64,000 bases of DNA from Hallella seregens ATCC 51272 (GCF_000518545.1 NZ_KI912451.1:96381-160380), one strand, 5' to 3'. Positions 46,263-54,889 are shown, numbered from the stretch's first letter. Numbers and translations: made by a program. The notes: generated by a model not told the origin, from the letters alone.

Positions 46263-48209
46263 TTACTGCTTCTTCGGTTGTCGGCGCGCCCATCCCTCTT
46301 CGGAGAAGTCGGGCTCCTCTCCCCGCAGCTTCATCGAGGCGTTCTGCATCAGGCTCTTCCAGTCGTCGCGGCTGTGGCGGCGGCCGTCTTCACCGGCGAA
46401 AGCTGTGCTGCCGGCTTCCTCGCGCATGCTGCGGGCACGGCCCTTGCGCTCGGCACGCTCTCCGCCGCGGGTGCTTTTGTAGCTGCGGCCCTCGCGCGGA
46501 CTGCGGCTCTCGCGGCCCTCGCGTGTGGCCCGTCCGTCCCGTGTGGTGCGGTCGTTGCCGCGTCCGCCCTCGTCGGCGTCGTTGCAACGCACCTCGCGTC
46601 CCTTGTAGCTTGTGCCGTTCAGCGCGCGCATCACCTTCGGGGCATCAGCCTCGGGTACCTCAATGTAGCAGAACTTCGACAGCAGATCGATGTGTCCCAC
46701 CTCCTGCCGGCCGTGTACATGGTGGTTCATGAACTGCATGATTTCGCCGGGATAGAACCCGTCTTGCTTGCCCAGATTGATGAACAGGCGGCGGAATCCG
46801 GCCTCAGCCTCACGCTTGCCCCTCGGTCGTCCGGCCTTGCGGTCGGTGCCCTTGTCGCCACGTTCTGCGTTGCGCTTGGTGGTAGGCTTGAGAATTTCGG
46901 GTGCGTTCTTATAGTAGTCGAGGAACCGTCCAAAGGTGATGCTCACCATTTTCTTGATGATGTCTTCCTTGTCGATGTATTCAAACTGCCGGTCTATCTC
47001 CGTCATGTAGGGTGCAATGAGCTCTTCGTCCACGTCGGTCTTCATGATGTCGTCCATCACTTTATAGAGCTGCTTCTTGCAAATCTCCTCGGGAGCGGGC
47101 AGCGTGCCGTCGATAAACTCCTTGCCAATCACCTTCTCGATGTTGCGCACCTTGAACTTTTCGCGCGAGTGGATGATGGAAATCGACGTGCCTTTCTTGC
47201 CGGCGCGGCCCGTGCGGCCCGAGCGGTGGGTGTAGTTCTCGATGTCGTCGGGCAGCCCGTAGTTGATGACGTGGGTCAGATCGTCCACGTCAAGGCCGCG
47301 TGCGGCCACGTCGGTGGCCACGAGAATCTGTATCAAGTGGTTGCGAAACTTCTGCATCGTGAGGTCGCGCTGCTGCTGGCTCAGGTCGCCGTGCAGGGAG
47401 TCGGCGTTGTATCCGTCCTTAATCAGCTTGTCGGCAATCTCTTGGGTCTCTATCTTCGTGCGGCAGAACACGATGCCGTAGATGTGCGGATAGAAGTCCA
47501 CCACACGTTTGAGCGCCAGGTATTTGTCGCGGGCGTTCACCATATAATAGATGTGATTCACGTTCTCGGCGCCCTCATTGCGCGAGCCCACCACGATTTC
47601 CTTGTAGTCGTGCAGGTAGCTTTTGGCTATGCGCTCTATCTCGCGGCCCATCGTGGCCGAGAAGAGCAGGGTGTTGCGGTCGGCGGGAACACCCTCGAAG
47701 ATGGCGTTGATGCTCTCGGTGAATCCCATGTTGAGCATCTCGTCGGCCTCGTCGAGCACTACGTTGGCCACCTTGTCGAGCTTGGCCACGCCGCGCTTCA
47801 TCAGGTCGATGAGGCGGCCCGGGGTGGCCACGATAATCTGCACGCCGTGGCGCAGTGAGCGAATCTGCGTCTCGATGGACGCTCCGCCGTAGACGGGCAG
47901 CACGTGCATGCCGTCGATATACTTGGCAAAGGCGTTCAAGTCGTCGGCAATCTGCAGACAGAGCTCACGCGTGGGGCTCAGGATCAAGGCCTGTGTCTCC
48001 TTGCTGGTGGGGTCTGTACGCTGCAGCACGGGAATGCCGTAGGCGGCCGTCTTGCCCGTTCCGGTCTGTGCCAGAGCGATGACATCGTTGCCATGACCAA
48101 GTAAAAATGGGATAACTTCTTCCTGCACGGGCATTGGATGTTCAAAGCCCAGCTCCTCAATGGCGCGGCGAATCTCTTCGCTGACACCTAATTCTTCAAA
48201 TGTCTTCAA
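46263..48209 (-). CDS. DEAD-box RNA helicase with DbpA-type RNA-binding domain
   Basis: A 648 aa ATP-dependent RNA helicase. The Q motif (TFEELGVSEEIRRAIEELGF), motif I AQTGTGKTA, PTRELCLQ, motif II DEADEMLNMG, SAT and HRSGRTGRAGKKG are all present. After the two RecA lobes, a DbpA-like RNA-binding domain (about residues 470-545) is followed by an arginine-, glycine- and serine-rich tail. This layout fits the CsdA/DeaD group that unwinds structured RNA and helps ribosome assembly. The leader from its -7 box is about 81 nt. It lies divergent from ruvB with a repeat element between. Confidence 0.95.
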   Translation of the reverse strand: MKTFEELGVSEEIRRAIEELGFEHPMPVQEEVIPFLLGHGNDVIALAQTGTGKTAAYGIPVLQRTDPTSKETQALILSPTRELCLQIADDLNAFAKYIDGMHVLPVYGGASIETQIRSLRHGVQIIVATPGRLIDLMKRGVAKLDKVANVVLDEADEMLNMGFTESINAIFEGVPADRNTLLFSATMGREIERIAKSYLHDYKEIVVGSRNEGAENVNHIYYMVNARDKYLALKRVVDFYPHIYGIVFCRTKIETQEIADKLIKDGYNADSLHGDLSQQQRDLTMQKFRNHLIQILVATDVAARGLDVDDLTHVINYGLPDDIENYTHRSGRTGRAGKKGTSISIIHSREKFKVRNIEKVIGKEFIDGTLPAPEEICKKQLYKVMDDIMKTDVDEELIAPYMTEIDRQFEYIDKEDIIKKMVSITFGRFLDYYKNAPEILKPTTKRNAERGDKGTDRKAGRPRGKREAEAGFRRLFINLGKQDGFYPGEIMQFMNHHVHGRQEVGHIDLLSKFCYIEVPEADAPKVMRALNGTSYKGREVRCNDADEGGRGNDRTTRDGRATREGRESRSPREGRSYKSTRGGERAERKGRARSMREEAGSTAFAGEDGRRHSRDDWKSLMQNASMKLRGEEPDFSEEGWARRQPKKQ

Positions 48210-48290
48210 AAATAAAAATGTATTATAAATATCACTGTAGGGACTGCTTCAAAACGCCCTACCGTTCTGTGTGAGTCTCCTTTTCGGCTG

Positions 48291-48298
48291 CAAAGGTA
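48291..48298 (-). promoter_or_regulatory. Promoter -7 box of the DEAD-box helicase gene
   Basis: TACCTTTG on the minus strand, 81 nt before the ATG at 48209. The repeat element starts 42 nt upstream. A -33 box is not clear. Confidence 0.6.
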
Positions 48299-48339
48299 CG
48301 ACAAAATATCGATTCCCAAGCAGAACAAACGTGTTTTTT

Positions 48340-48685
48340 AGACAGAACAACGTAATTAATGGATGACTGGTGCGGGGAGTTTTAGACAGAACAACATATT
48401 AAACAGATGGCTGGCGCGATGGGTTTAAAGACATAGTAACAGAATAACAGATGGCTCGTGCGGTGAATCATGGGGTATTGGCGCGCGGCCCGCCCCCTAC
48501 ATTCATACCCCGACAACCGTGGCGCAGCCATCTGTTTAATATGTTGTTCTGTCTAAAAAACAGCGCGATAGCCATCTGTTATTCTGTTACTATGTCTTTA
48601 AACCCATCGCGCCAGCCATATGTTTAATATGTTGTTCTGTCTAAATCTCCTCGCGCGAGCCACATGTTATTCTGTTACTATGTCT
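48340..48685 (+). repeat. Composite inverted-repeat element, copy B
   Basis: Three units (starts 48340, 48384, 48429) face four inverted units (ends 48554, 48597, 48642, 48685) around a core of about 65 bp (48450-48525). Two unit types alternate, one with ACAACATATT and one with GTAACAGAATAAC. The core contains GGGGTAT and, 28 nt on, its complement ATACCCC. No 22 bp array flanks this copy. Confidence 0.85.
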
Positions 48686-48747
48686 TTAAAACCCTGTCTT
48701 TTTGGTCAAAACTCGGGGTATTCTGTCGCCATGGCGGCACTTTTTTG

Positions 48748-48755
48748 TATCTTTG
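48748..48755 (+). promoter_or_regulatory. Promoter -7 box of ruvB
   Basis: TATCTTTG, 20 nt before the ATG at 48776. It lies downstream of repeat element B, so the frame that stays open further upstream is not part of ruvB. Confidence 0.7.
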
Positions 48756-48775
48756 CAGACGAAAAGACAAACGGA

Positions 48776-49807
48776 ATGACAGACGATTTTGACATCAGGG
48801 AGGAGCGGGTCTCCACGGCTGAAAAGGATTTTGAGAATGCCTTGCGCCCGTTGCGCTTCCAGGATTTCAACGGCCAGCAGAAGGTTGTAGAGAACCTGGA
48901 GATCTTCGTCGAGGCCGCCAAGTATCGCGGCGAGCCCCTCGACCACACGCTGCTCTACGGTCCTCCGGGCCTCGGCAAGACCACTTTGAGCAACATCATC
49001 GCCAATGAGCTGGGCGTAGGGTTCAAGATTACCAGCGGTCCTGTGCTCGACAAGCCCGGCGACCTGGCAGGCATACTCACCTCGCTGGAGCCCAACGACG
49101 TGCTCTTCATCGACGAGATACACCGCCTGCAGCCCGTGGTCGAGGAGTATCTCTACTCGGCCATGGAGGATTATCGCATCGACATCATGATCGACAAGGG
49201 CCCCTCGGCCCGCTCTATCCAGATAGACCTCAACCCTTTCACCCTTGTGGGGGCCACCACGCGCTCGGGCATGCTCACGGCTCCGCTGCGCGCCCGCTTC
49301 GGCATCAACATGCACCTGGAGTACTACGACCCCGAGACGCTCCGCCGCATCATCCGCCGTTCGGCCACGTTGCTCAAGGTGCCCATCGACGCCGATGCCG
49401 CCGCCGAGATAGCCCGCCGCAGCCGCGGCACGCCCCGTATCGCCAACGGACTGCTGCGCCGCGTGCGCGACTTTGCCCAGGTGAAGGGCAACGGCACCAT
49501 CACCACCGACATTGCGCAGCTCTCGCTCTCGGCGCTCAACATCGACGAGTACGGCCTCGACGAGACCGACAACAAGATTCTGCTCACCATCATCGACAAG
49601 TTCAGGGGCGGTCCGGTGGGTGTGTCGACCATCGCCACGGCCATCGGCGAGGACAGCGGTACGGTGGAGGAGGTGTACGAACCCTTTCTCATCATGGAGG
49701 GATTCATCAAACGCACGCCCCGCGGCCGTATGGCCACACGGCTGGCCTACGAGCATCTGGGGCGCAACCCCTACGAGAGCGACATCATGCAGACCTCCCT
49801 CTTCTGA
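48776..49807 (+). CDS. ruvB: Holliday junction branch-migration helicase RuvB
   Basis: RuvB is the hexameric motor that, with RuvA, drives branch migration of Holliday junctions during recombination. The 343 aa protein has the Walker [10 protein letters not shown], the Walker B DEIHRL, sensor-like [10 protein letters not shown] and a C-terminal winged helix ([15 protein letters not shown]). The family start [11 protein letters not shown] and the promoter at 48748 both support the ATG at 48776. The frame is open upstream, but that part encodes only repeat-derived sequence. The length is typical. Confidence 0.97.
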   Translation: MTDDFDIREERVSTAEKDFENALRPLRFQDFNGQQKVVENLEIFVEAAKYRGEPLDHTLLYGPPGLGKTTLSNIIANELGVGFKITSGPVLDKPGDLAGILTSLEPNDVLFIDEIHRLQPVVEEYLYSAMEDYRIDIMIDKGPSARSIQIDLNPFTLVGATTRSGMLTAPLRARFGINMHLEYYDPETLRRIIRRSATLLKVPIDADAAAEIARRSRGTPRIANGLLRRVRDFAQVKGNGTITTDIAQLSLSALNIDEYGLDETDNKILLTIIDKFRGGPVGVSTIATAIGEDSGTVEEVYEPFLIMEGFIKRTPRGRMATRLAYEHLGRNPYESDIMQTSLF

Positions 49808-49823
49808 TGTTTGACGGCTGGCG

Positions 49824-50148
49824 CGGTGTTTTTTAGACAGAACTACATATTCAACAGATGGCTCGCGCGGTGGGTTTAAAGACATAGTAACAGAATAACA
49901 AGTGGCTGCGCGAGGATGGTTTAGACATAACAACATATTAAACATATGGCTGGCGCGGTGAATCATGGAGTATTGGCGTGCGGCCCGGCCCCTACATTCA
50001 CACCCCGACAACCGTGGCGCAGCCATCTGTTTAATATGTTGTTATGTCTAAACCATCCTCGCGCAGCCACTTGTTATTCTGTTACTATGTCTTTAAACCC
50101 ACCGCGCGAGCCATCTGTTGAATATGTAGTTCTGTCTAAAAAACACCG
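49824..50148 (+). repeat. Composite inverted-repeat element, copy C
   Basis: Units start at 49835, 49880 and 49923 and inverted units end at 50049, 50092 and 50137. The outer two units of each arm are exact reverse complements of each other over 88 bp, and the arms extend to about 128 bp (49824-49951 with 50021-50148). The core (about 70 nt) has the same orientation as in copy B. The 22 bp array abuts its right end. Confidence 0.9.
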
Positions 50149-50233
50149 TAAACGCGTTGTGTCTACGCCGCAAACGCCGCGCGATTACGGTGTCTTCGTG
50201 ACGCGACAAGGCCGTAGTCGCTATGCGACTACG
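50146..50233 (+). repeat. 22 bp tandem array at the right end of copy C
   Basis: Units start at 50146, 50168, 50190 and 50212 with an exact 22 bp period. The first two units and their flanks (48 bp, 50143-50190) match the minus-strand array at 33404-33451 at 46 of 48 positions. The last unit forms part of a perfect hairpin. Confidence 0.8.
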
Positions 50234-50242
50234 GCCTTGTCG
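50204..50242. terminator. Hairpin before the flippase gene's 3' end
   Basis: An 18 bp perfect stem (50204-50221 with 50225-50242) with a 3 nt loop, in the gap between convergent genes. No T-run is seen, so it may be a terminator for either strand or simply a feature of the 22 bp array. Confidence 0.55.
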
Positions 50243-50360
50243 TGATGCGGGGACGAGGCGGTGGCGTTATCGTGCCCCGATCTTGCGCAGCAGACGGTCG
50301 GCATGTCCCCGGCGGTCCATCATGCAGAGCACGTGGCGGATGTCCACTTTGAAAGCGTAT

Positions 50361-51851
50361 TTAGTGTCTGAAATGCCGGCCGATGACGGGCAGGGAGGCC
50401 AGGGGGAAGTCGCGCCTGACGGCGTAGCCCACGAAAACGGCCACCAAGACAGTGTTCACGGCCAGGGCCGGGAACATGCCGAGCCGGGCGTTGGCGGCCG
50501 TCATGCCGGCAAAGAGCACGAGGGCCAGCAGCACGTAGGCCATGATTTGGCGCACGGGATAGTTGATGGGGTAGTAGCGTTGGCCCACGAAGTAGCTCAG
50601 CAGCATGGCTGTGCCGTAGCCCGCAAAGCCGCCCCAGGCACAGGCCATGTAGCTGTACTGGGGCACGAAGACCACGTTCACCGCAATGAGCACCAGGCAG
50701 CCCGCACCGCTGAACCAGGCTCCCCAGATGGTGCGGTCGGTGAGCTTGTACCAGAACGAGAGGTTGAAGTACACGCCCATCATGATTTCGGCCGCCATGC
50801 AGATGGGCACCACGCGCAGCCCGGCCCAGTAGTCGTGGTTGCGAATGATGTAGCGCAGCACGTCCATATAGCCCACCACGAGCAGGAAGGCCAGCAGCGT
50901 GAAGATGATAAAGTACTTCATCGCCTTGGCGTAAGTCTCCCGATTGTCCTTGTCTTTGGCCTTGCCGAAGACGAATGGCTCGTAGGCATAGCGGAAAGCC
51001 TGGGTAATCATGGCCATAATCATGGCTATCTTCACCGTGGCGCCATAGATGCTCAGCTCGGCTCGGGCGTCGGCTCCGCGGTAGAGAAAGGGGAAGACAA
51101 TCTTGTCGAACGTCTGGTTCAGGATGCCCGCAATGCCCAGAATGAGCAGCGGCCAGGCGTAGCGCAGCATGCGGCGCAGCAACCGGGCGTCGAAACGGTA
51201 GGGCACTTCGGTGAGTTCGCGCCAGAACATGAGCGTCACCAAGCCCGTGCAGACGAGGTTGATGTAGAACACCATGCCCACGTCGAGCGTGAAGTGCTCG
51301 TCGTAGAGCCCAAAAGGGTTGAGGTGGAGACGAGGCAGGATGAAGAGGTAGGTGATGTTGAGCACCACGTTGAGCAGGATGTTGGCCAGCTGGATACAGG
51401 CAAACTTGACGGGCCGCTTCTTGTAGCGCAGGTAGGCGAAAGGGATGCACTTGAAGGCGTCGACGGCCACGCAGACAAACATCACGGCCACCCAGTCGGG
51501 GTGGTCGGCGTAGCCCATGAACGAAGCAATGGGCCCCAGGAAGCCCAGCACCAGCAGGATGAACAGCAGCGACGTGGAGCCCACGGCAAGAAGCGTCGTG
51601 GTATAGACGGTCTGCGGGTTCTCCTCGGTCTTGTTGGCATAGCGGAAGAAAGTGGTTTCCATGCCGTAGGTGAGCACCACCAGCAGCAGGGCCGTGTAGG
51701 CGTAGACGTTGGTCACCACGCCATACTGCCCGCCCGACGCCGCCCACGCCGCCGTCTGGATGGGCACGAGCAGGTAGTTGATGAACCGCCCGGCTATCGA
51801 ACTGATGCCGTAGATGGCGGTGTCTTTGAGCAATGATTTTAAATTTGCCAT
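50361..51851 (-). CDS. Polysaccharide flippase (Wzx-like, MATE/MVF family)
   Basis: A 496 aa integral membrane protein with about 12-14 hydrophobic segments. It begins MANLKSLLKDTAIYGISSIAGRF, typical of polysaccharide transporter proteins that flip lipid-linked oligosaccharides across the inner membrane, and contains LTYGMETTFFRYANK, common in this family. It may act with the sugar transferase at 53387, though they are not in one operon. It lies 87 nt downstream of the SpmA-SpmB gene on the same strand. Which polymer it exports is unknown. Confidence 0.85.
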   Translation of the reverse strand: MANLKSLLKDTAIYGISSIAGRFINYLLVPIQTAAWAASGGQYGVVTNVYAYTALLLVVLTYGMETTFFRYANKTEENPQTVYTTTLLAVGSTSLLFILLVLGFLGPIASFMGYADHPDWVAVMFVCVAVDAFKCIPFAYLRYKKRPVKFACIQLANILLNVVLNITYLFILPRLHLNPFGLYDEHFTLDVGMVFYINLVCTGLVTLMFWRELTEVPYRFDARLLRRMLRYAWPLLILGIAGILNQTFDKIVFPFLYRGADARAELSIYGATVKIAMIMAMITQAFRYAYEPFVFGKAKDKDNRETYAKAMKYFIIFTLLAFLLVVGYMDVLRYIIRNHDYWAGLRVVPICMAAEIMMGVYFNLSFWYKLTDRTIWGAWFSGAGCLVLIAVNVVFVPQYSYMACAWGGFAGYGTAMLLSYFVGQRYYPINYPVRQIMAYVLLALVLFAGMTAANARLGMFPALAVNTVLVAVFVGYAVRRDFPLASLPVIGRHFRH

Positions 51852-51938
51852 GAATATCGCGTTGCTTTATACTTTGATTTCTTCCTTTAACAGCTTGTTC
51901 TTTTTCCTATAACAGCCTGTCATCTCCTATTCTCCTGC

Positions 51939-53171
51939 CTACCCTCCAAAGAACACATACGCCACCATAATGGCTGCCACCACCCCCACAAGGTCGGCCA
52001 GCAGACCGCAGGCCACGGCATGGCGCGTGAACTTCACGCCTACACTGCCAAAGTAGACGGCCAATATATAAAAGGTGGTGTCGGTGGAACCCTGGAAGAT
52101 GCAGCTCAGCCGCCCCACGAACGAGTCCGCGCCGTAGGTCTTCATGGCCTCGAGCATCAGGCCGCGGGCCCCGCTACCCGAGAGGGGCTTCATGAAAGCC
52201 GTGGGCAGCGCCCCCACAAAGTCGGTGTTGAGGCCGCATGCCCGCACGCCCCAGGCTATACTGTCGGTGAGCAGCTGCATGGCCCCCGAGGCGCGGAACA
52301 CGCCCACGGCCACGAGGATGGCCACCAGATAAGGAATGATGCGCACGGCCGTGGTGAAGCCCTCCTTGGCTCCCTCGATGAAGGCGTCGTAGACATTGAT
52401 GCGCCGCAACAGGCCCGCCACGATGAAAAGCACGATGATGCCCAGCAGGATGAGGTTGCCAGCCACCGACGTTGCTTGCCCCATGGTGTCCTTGTCCATC
52501 CGCCCGAAGCCCCATATCACCACGCCCACGAACCCCACGAGCCCCGCCATCACGGCCAGCAGGGCCGGTTGCAGCAGGTTGATGCGCTGCCACAGCGAGG
52601 TGATGATGATGCCGGCCAGCGTGGCCATGGTGGTGGCCAGCAGGATGGGGATGAACACATCGGTGGGCGTGGCGGCGCCGTAGGAGGCGCGGAAAGCCAG
52701 GATGGTGGTGGGAATGATGGTGAGGCCCGAGGTGTTGAGCACCAGGAACATAATCATTGGATTGGTTGCCGTGTCCTTGTGCGCATTGAGTTCCTGCATC
52801 TGCGACATGGCCTTGAGGCCCGTAGGAGTGGCTGCATTGTCGAGTCCGAGCATGTTGGACGCGATGTTCATGAAGATGCTGCCCATCACGGGATGGTTGC
52901 GCGGGATGTCGGGAAACAGCTTGGTGAACACCGGACTCAGCATACGGGCCAGCACGTTGACCACGCCGGCACGCTCGCCTATCTTCATGATGCCGAGCCA
53001 AAGAGCCAGCACGCCGGTGAGGCCCAGCGAGGTCTCGAAGGCCGTCTTGGAGGAATCGAAAGTGGAGTCGACCATCTTTTGAAAGATGGCAGTGTCGCCT
53101 AGGCAGAGCTGAATGGCCCCGAAGACGAAGGCGATGACGAAGAAAGCGATCCAAATATAGTTGAGTACCAT
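51939..53171 (-). CDS. SpmA-SpmB-like nucleoside-recognition (Gate) membrane protein
   Basis: A 410 aa membrane protein in which two spore-maturation-type halves (SpmA and SpmB) are fused. The first half has NHPVMGSIFMNIASNMLGLDNAATP and SGLTIIPTTILAFR, the second IIPYLVAILVAVGVFRASGA and LMKPLSG-like AFMKPLSGSGARGLM, then FQGSTDTTFYILAVYFGSVG. Both are gate-domain signatures. In non-sporulating Bacteroidota the fused form is common and its substrate is unknown. The ATG at 53171 is used because an upstream in-frame TTG at 53183 is inside the promoter box. Confidence 0.87.
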   Translation of the reverse strand: MVLNYIWIAFFVIAFVFGAIQLCLGDTAIFQKMVDSTFDSSKTAFETSLGLTGVLALWLGIMKIGERAGVVNVLARMLSPVFTKLFPDIPRNHPVMGSIFMNIASNMLGLDNAATPTGLKAMSQMQELNAHKDTATNPMIMFLVLNTSGLTIIPTTILAFRASYGAATPTDVFIPILLATTMATLAGIIITSLWQRINLLQPALLAVMAGLVGFVGVVIWGFGRMDKDTMGQATSVAGNLILLGIIVLFIVAGLLRRINVYDAFIEGAKEGFTTAVRIIPYLVAILVAVGVFRASGAMQLLTDSIAWGVRACGLNTDFVGALPTAFMKPLSGSGARGLMLEAMKTYGADSFVGRLSCIFQGSTDTTFYILAVYFGSVGVKFTRHAVACGLLADLVGVVAAIMVAYVFFGG

Positions 53172-53180
53172 AACTGGCTG

Positions 53181-53188
53181 CAAAGGTA
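53181..53188 (-). promoter_or_regulatory. Promoter -7 box of the SpmA-SpmB-like gene
   Basis: TACCTTTG on the minus strand, 9 nt before the ATG at 53171, the same spacing as for the Dus gene. A TTTG lies 23 nt upstream (53215-53212). Confidence 0.65.
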
Positions 53189-53386
53189 CGAAAAAGCGAA
53201 TAGCCCGAAAACAAAAAGCCGGTGAAGTGTTGTCGAAAAACGGAAATACGGAGGATTTTGAGACGATTTCAGCCGTAAACGCTTGCTCATTTCAGATTTA
53301 TTTCTTAATTTTATGCCGACTTTAAAGAGAATACTCCTTATTTGGCATGGAAAGGCCCGGTCCCGGGCCGTCCGTAAGACCGGCAG

Positions 53387-54889
53387 ATGAGGTACTATGA
53401 AAACATGATGCAAATACAAATGACGAAACACGGTATGAAAAAGAATAACGAGACAGGGGGAATTACGCTTCGGAAGACTTCGGGTGGCAACGACTATGTA
53501 CGGGCTGCTGTCTTTATCTTCGACTTCATTTTACTGAACGTTCTCTTCCTGGGCTTTGTCTTTATATTCACAGACAGGGTGCCGCCTTATTTCGATGTCT
53601 ATACCCGACAGTCGCTGCTGGTGGTGAATTTCACCATGCTCATTGCCGAATACTTCTTCCATACCATCGTACAGCGGCGGCTGGTGACCGTGGCCAACAT
53701 TGCCGGCAACACCTTGAAACTGGTGGGTACGCAGGTGGTGCTGATGTTTCTGATGGTTCGCTTCCTGTCGGACGGCGAGACGCTCTTCCCCTTTCTGGTG
53801 GTCTTCGGTACCACGTCTTACGTCGTTTTCATGGTCTCGCGCATCATTGAGCGTTGGGCATTAAGGTGTCTGCGCAAGATGGGGCGCAACACACAGAGCG
53901 TGCTCTTCGTGGGCCACGACCTCTCGCTGGCCCGTCTGTACCGGGATCTCACGATGACAACCTCCATGGGCTACCGCGTCAAGGGCTACTATGCTCACCA
54001 CGAAATGAAGAATCCGCCGGCGGGACTGAAGTATCTGGGCACCATCGAGGACCTCAATGCACTGCTCGACCGATGGGATGCCGACCCGTTGCTGGATCCG
54101 GGGGTCAACGAGATATTCTGCAGTGTGCCCCACGAGGAAGAGAAAGAAGTGATGCGCATCGTGCGGTCGTGCGACAAGAGCGTCGTGCGTTTCTTCTATG
54201 TGCCGCGCATCTTTGAGGACTATGAGATGAACCTTTCCATGCAGCAGTTTGGCAATTACACGGTGTTCACCAACCGCGAGGAACCGCTCACCAAACCGAT
54301 GAACCGGTTCATCAAGCGGACGTTTGACCTGTGTTTCAGCCTCGTGGTGTGCATCTTTCTGCTGCCTGTCATCCTCATTGTGGGGCTCATCATCAAGCTG
54401 CAGAGTCCCGGTCCCATTTTCTTCAGGCAGGGACGCACGGGCTTGGACGGCAACACCTTCGACTGCTACAAGTTCCGCTCCATGCACGTGAACAAGGATT
54501 CCGACAACGTTCAGGCCACCAAGGACGACCCGCGGAAGTTCCCTTTCGGCAACTTCATGCGCAAAACCAATATCGATGAGCTGCCCCAATTCTTCAATGT
54601 GCTCAAGGGTGACATGAGCATTGTGGGCCCACGGCCGCACATGCTGCACCACACCGAGCTCTACGGCCGGCTCATTGACAAGTACATGGTGCGCCATTTT
54701 GCCAAGCCCGGCATCACAGGCTGGGCCCAAGTGACGGGATTCCGCGGCGAGACCTCGGAGCTGTGGCAGATGGAAGAGCGCGTGCGCCGCGACATCTGGT
54801 ATGTGGAGAACTGGAGTTTCTGGCTCGACATCAGGATTATCTTCAGAACCGTCAAGTCTTTCTTCGTGCACGACGAGCACGCCTATTAA
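53387..54889 (+). CDS. Polyprenyl-phosphate sugar phosphotransferase
   Basis: A 500 aa initiating enzyme for surface polysaccharide synthesis: it would transfer a sugar-1-phosphate to undecaprenyl phosphate at the inner membrane. Four or five N-terminal membrane segments and a CoA-binding-like middle (SVLFVGHDLSLARLYRDLTM) precede the bacterial sugar transferase domain from about residue 300. That domain contains KRTFDLCFSLVVCIFLLPV, QGRTGLDGNTFDCYKFRSM, IDELPQFFNVLKGDMSIVGP and the later KPGITGWAQVTGFRGET. The first ATG (53387) may be too far upstream, and ATGs at 53405, 53420 and 53435 are alternatives. Confidence 0.9.
   Translation: MRYYENMMQIQMTKHGMKKNNETGGITLRKTSGGNDYVRAAVFIFDFILLNVLFLGFVFIFTDRVPPYFDVYTRQSLLVVNFTMLIAEYFFHTIVQRRLVTVANIAGNTLKLVGTQVVLMFLMVRFLSDGETLFPFLVVFGTTSYVVFMVSRIIERWALRCLRKMGRNTQSVLFVGHDLSLARLYRDLTMTTSMGYRVKGYYAHHEMKNPPAGLKYLGTIEDLNALLDRWDADPLLDPGVNEIFCSVPHEEEKEVMRIVRSCDKSVVRFFYVPRIFEDYEMNLSMQQFGNYTVFTNREEPLTKPMNRFIKRTFDLCFSLVVCIFLLPVILIVGLIIKLQSPGPIFFRQGRTGLDGNTFDCYKFRSMHVNKDSDNVQATKDDPRKFPFGNFMRKTNIDELPQFFNVLKGDMSIVGPRPHMLHHTELYGRLIDKYMVRHFAKPGITGWAQVTGFRGETSELWQMEERVRRDIWYVENWSFWLDIRIIFRTVKSFFVHDEHAY

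Larger units (their letters stand above)
48210..48775. other. Divergent intergenic region holding repeat element B
   Basis: This 566 nt gap lies between the DEAD-box gene (minus) and ruvB (plus). It contains both promoters near its ends and the repeat element (48340-48685) in the middle. Open frames inside it are translations of the repeat. Confidence 0.7.
49808..50360. other. Convergent intergenic region holding repeat element C
   Basis: This 553 nt gap between ruvB and the flippase gene is filled by the inverted-repeat element (49824-50148), the 22 bp array (50146-50233), a hairpin at 50204-50242 and about 118 nt of remaining sequence with no gene that I can support. Confidence 0.7.

Noticed and set aside
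48620..48775. An N-terminal extension of RuvB upstream of 48776
   Set aside because: It is repeat-derived, lies upstream of the ruvB promoter box, and the conserved RuvB start [11 protein letters not shown] begins at 48776.
33361..50233. A CRISPR array as explanation for the 22 bp and 44 bp repeats
   Set aside because: The repeats are contiguous without unique spacers of uniform size, they include inverted copies, and no cas genes are present.
49946..50245. A possible gene of about 99 aa
   Set aside because: It is made of element C units and the 22 bp array. No family features.
50265..50360. A short frame after the flippase stop (minus strand) encoding ISDTKYAFKVDIRH and a basic end
   Set aside because: Open but lacks a good start codon or support. 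It could be a gene remnant, but the evidence is too thin.
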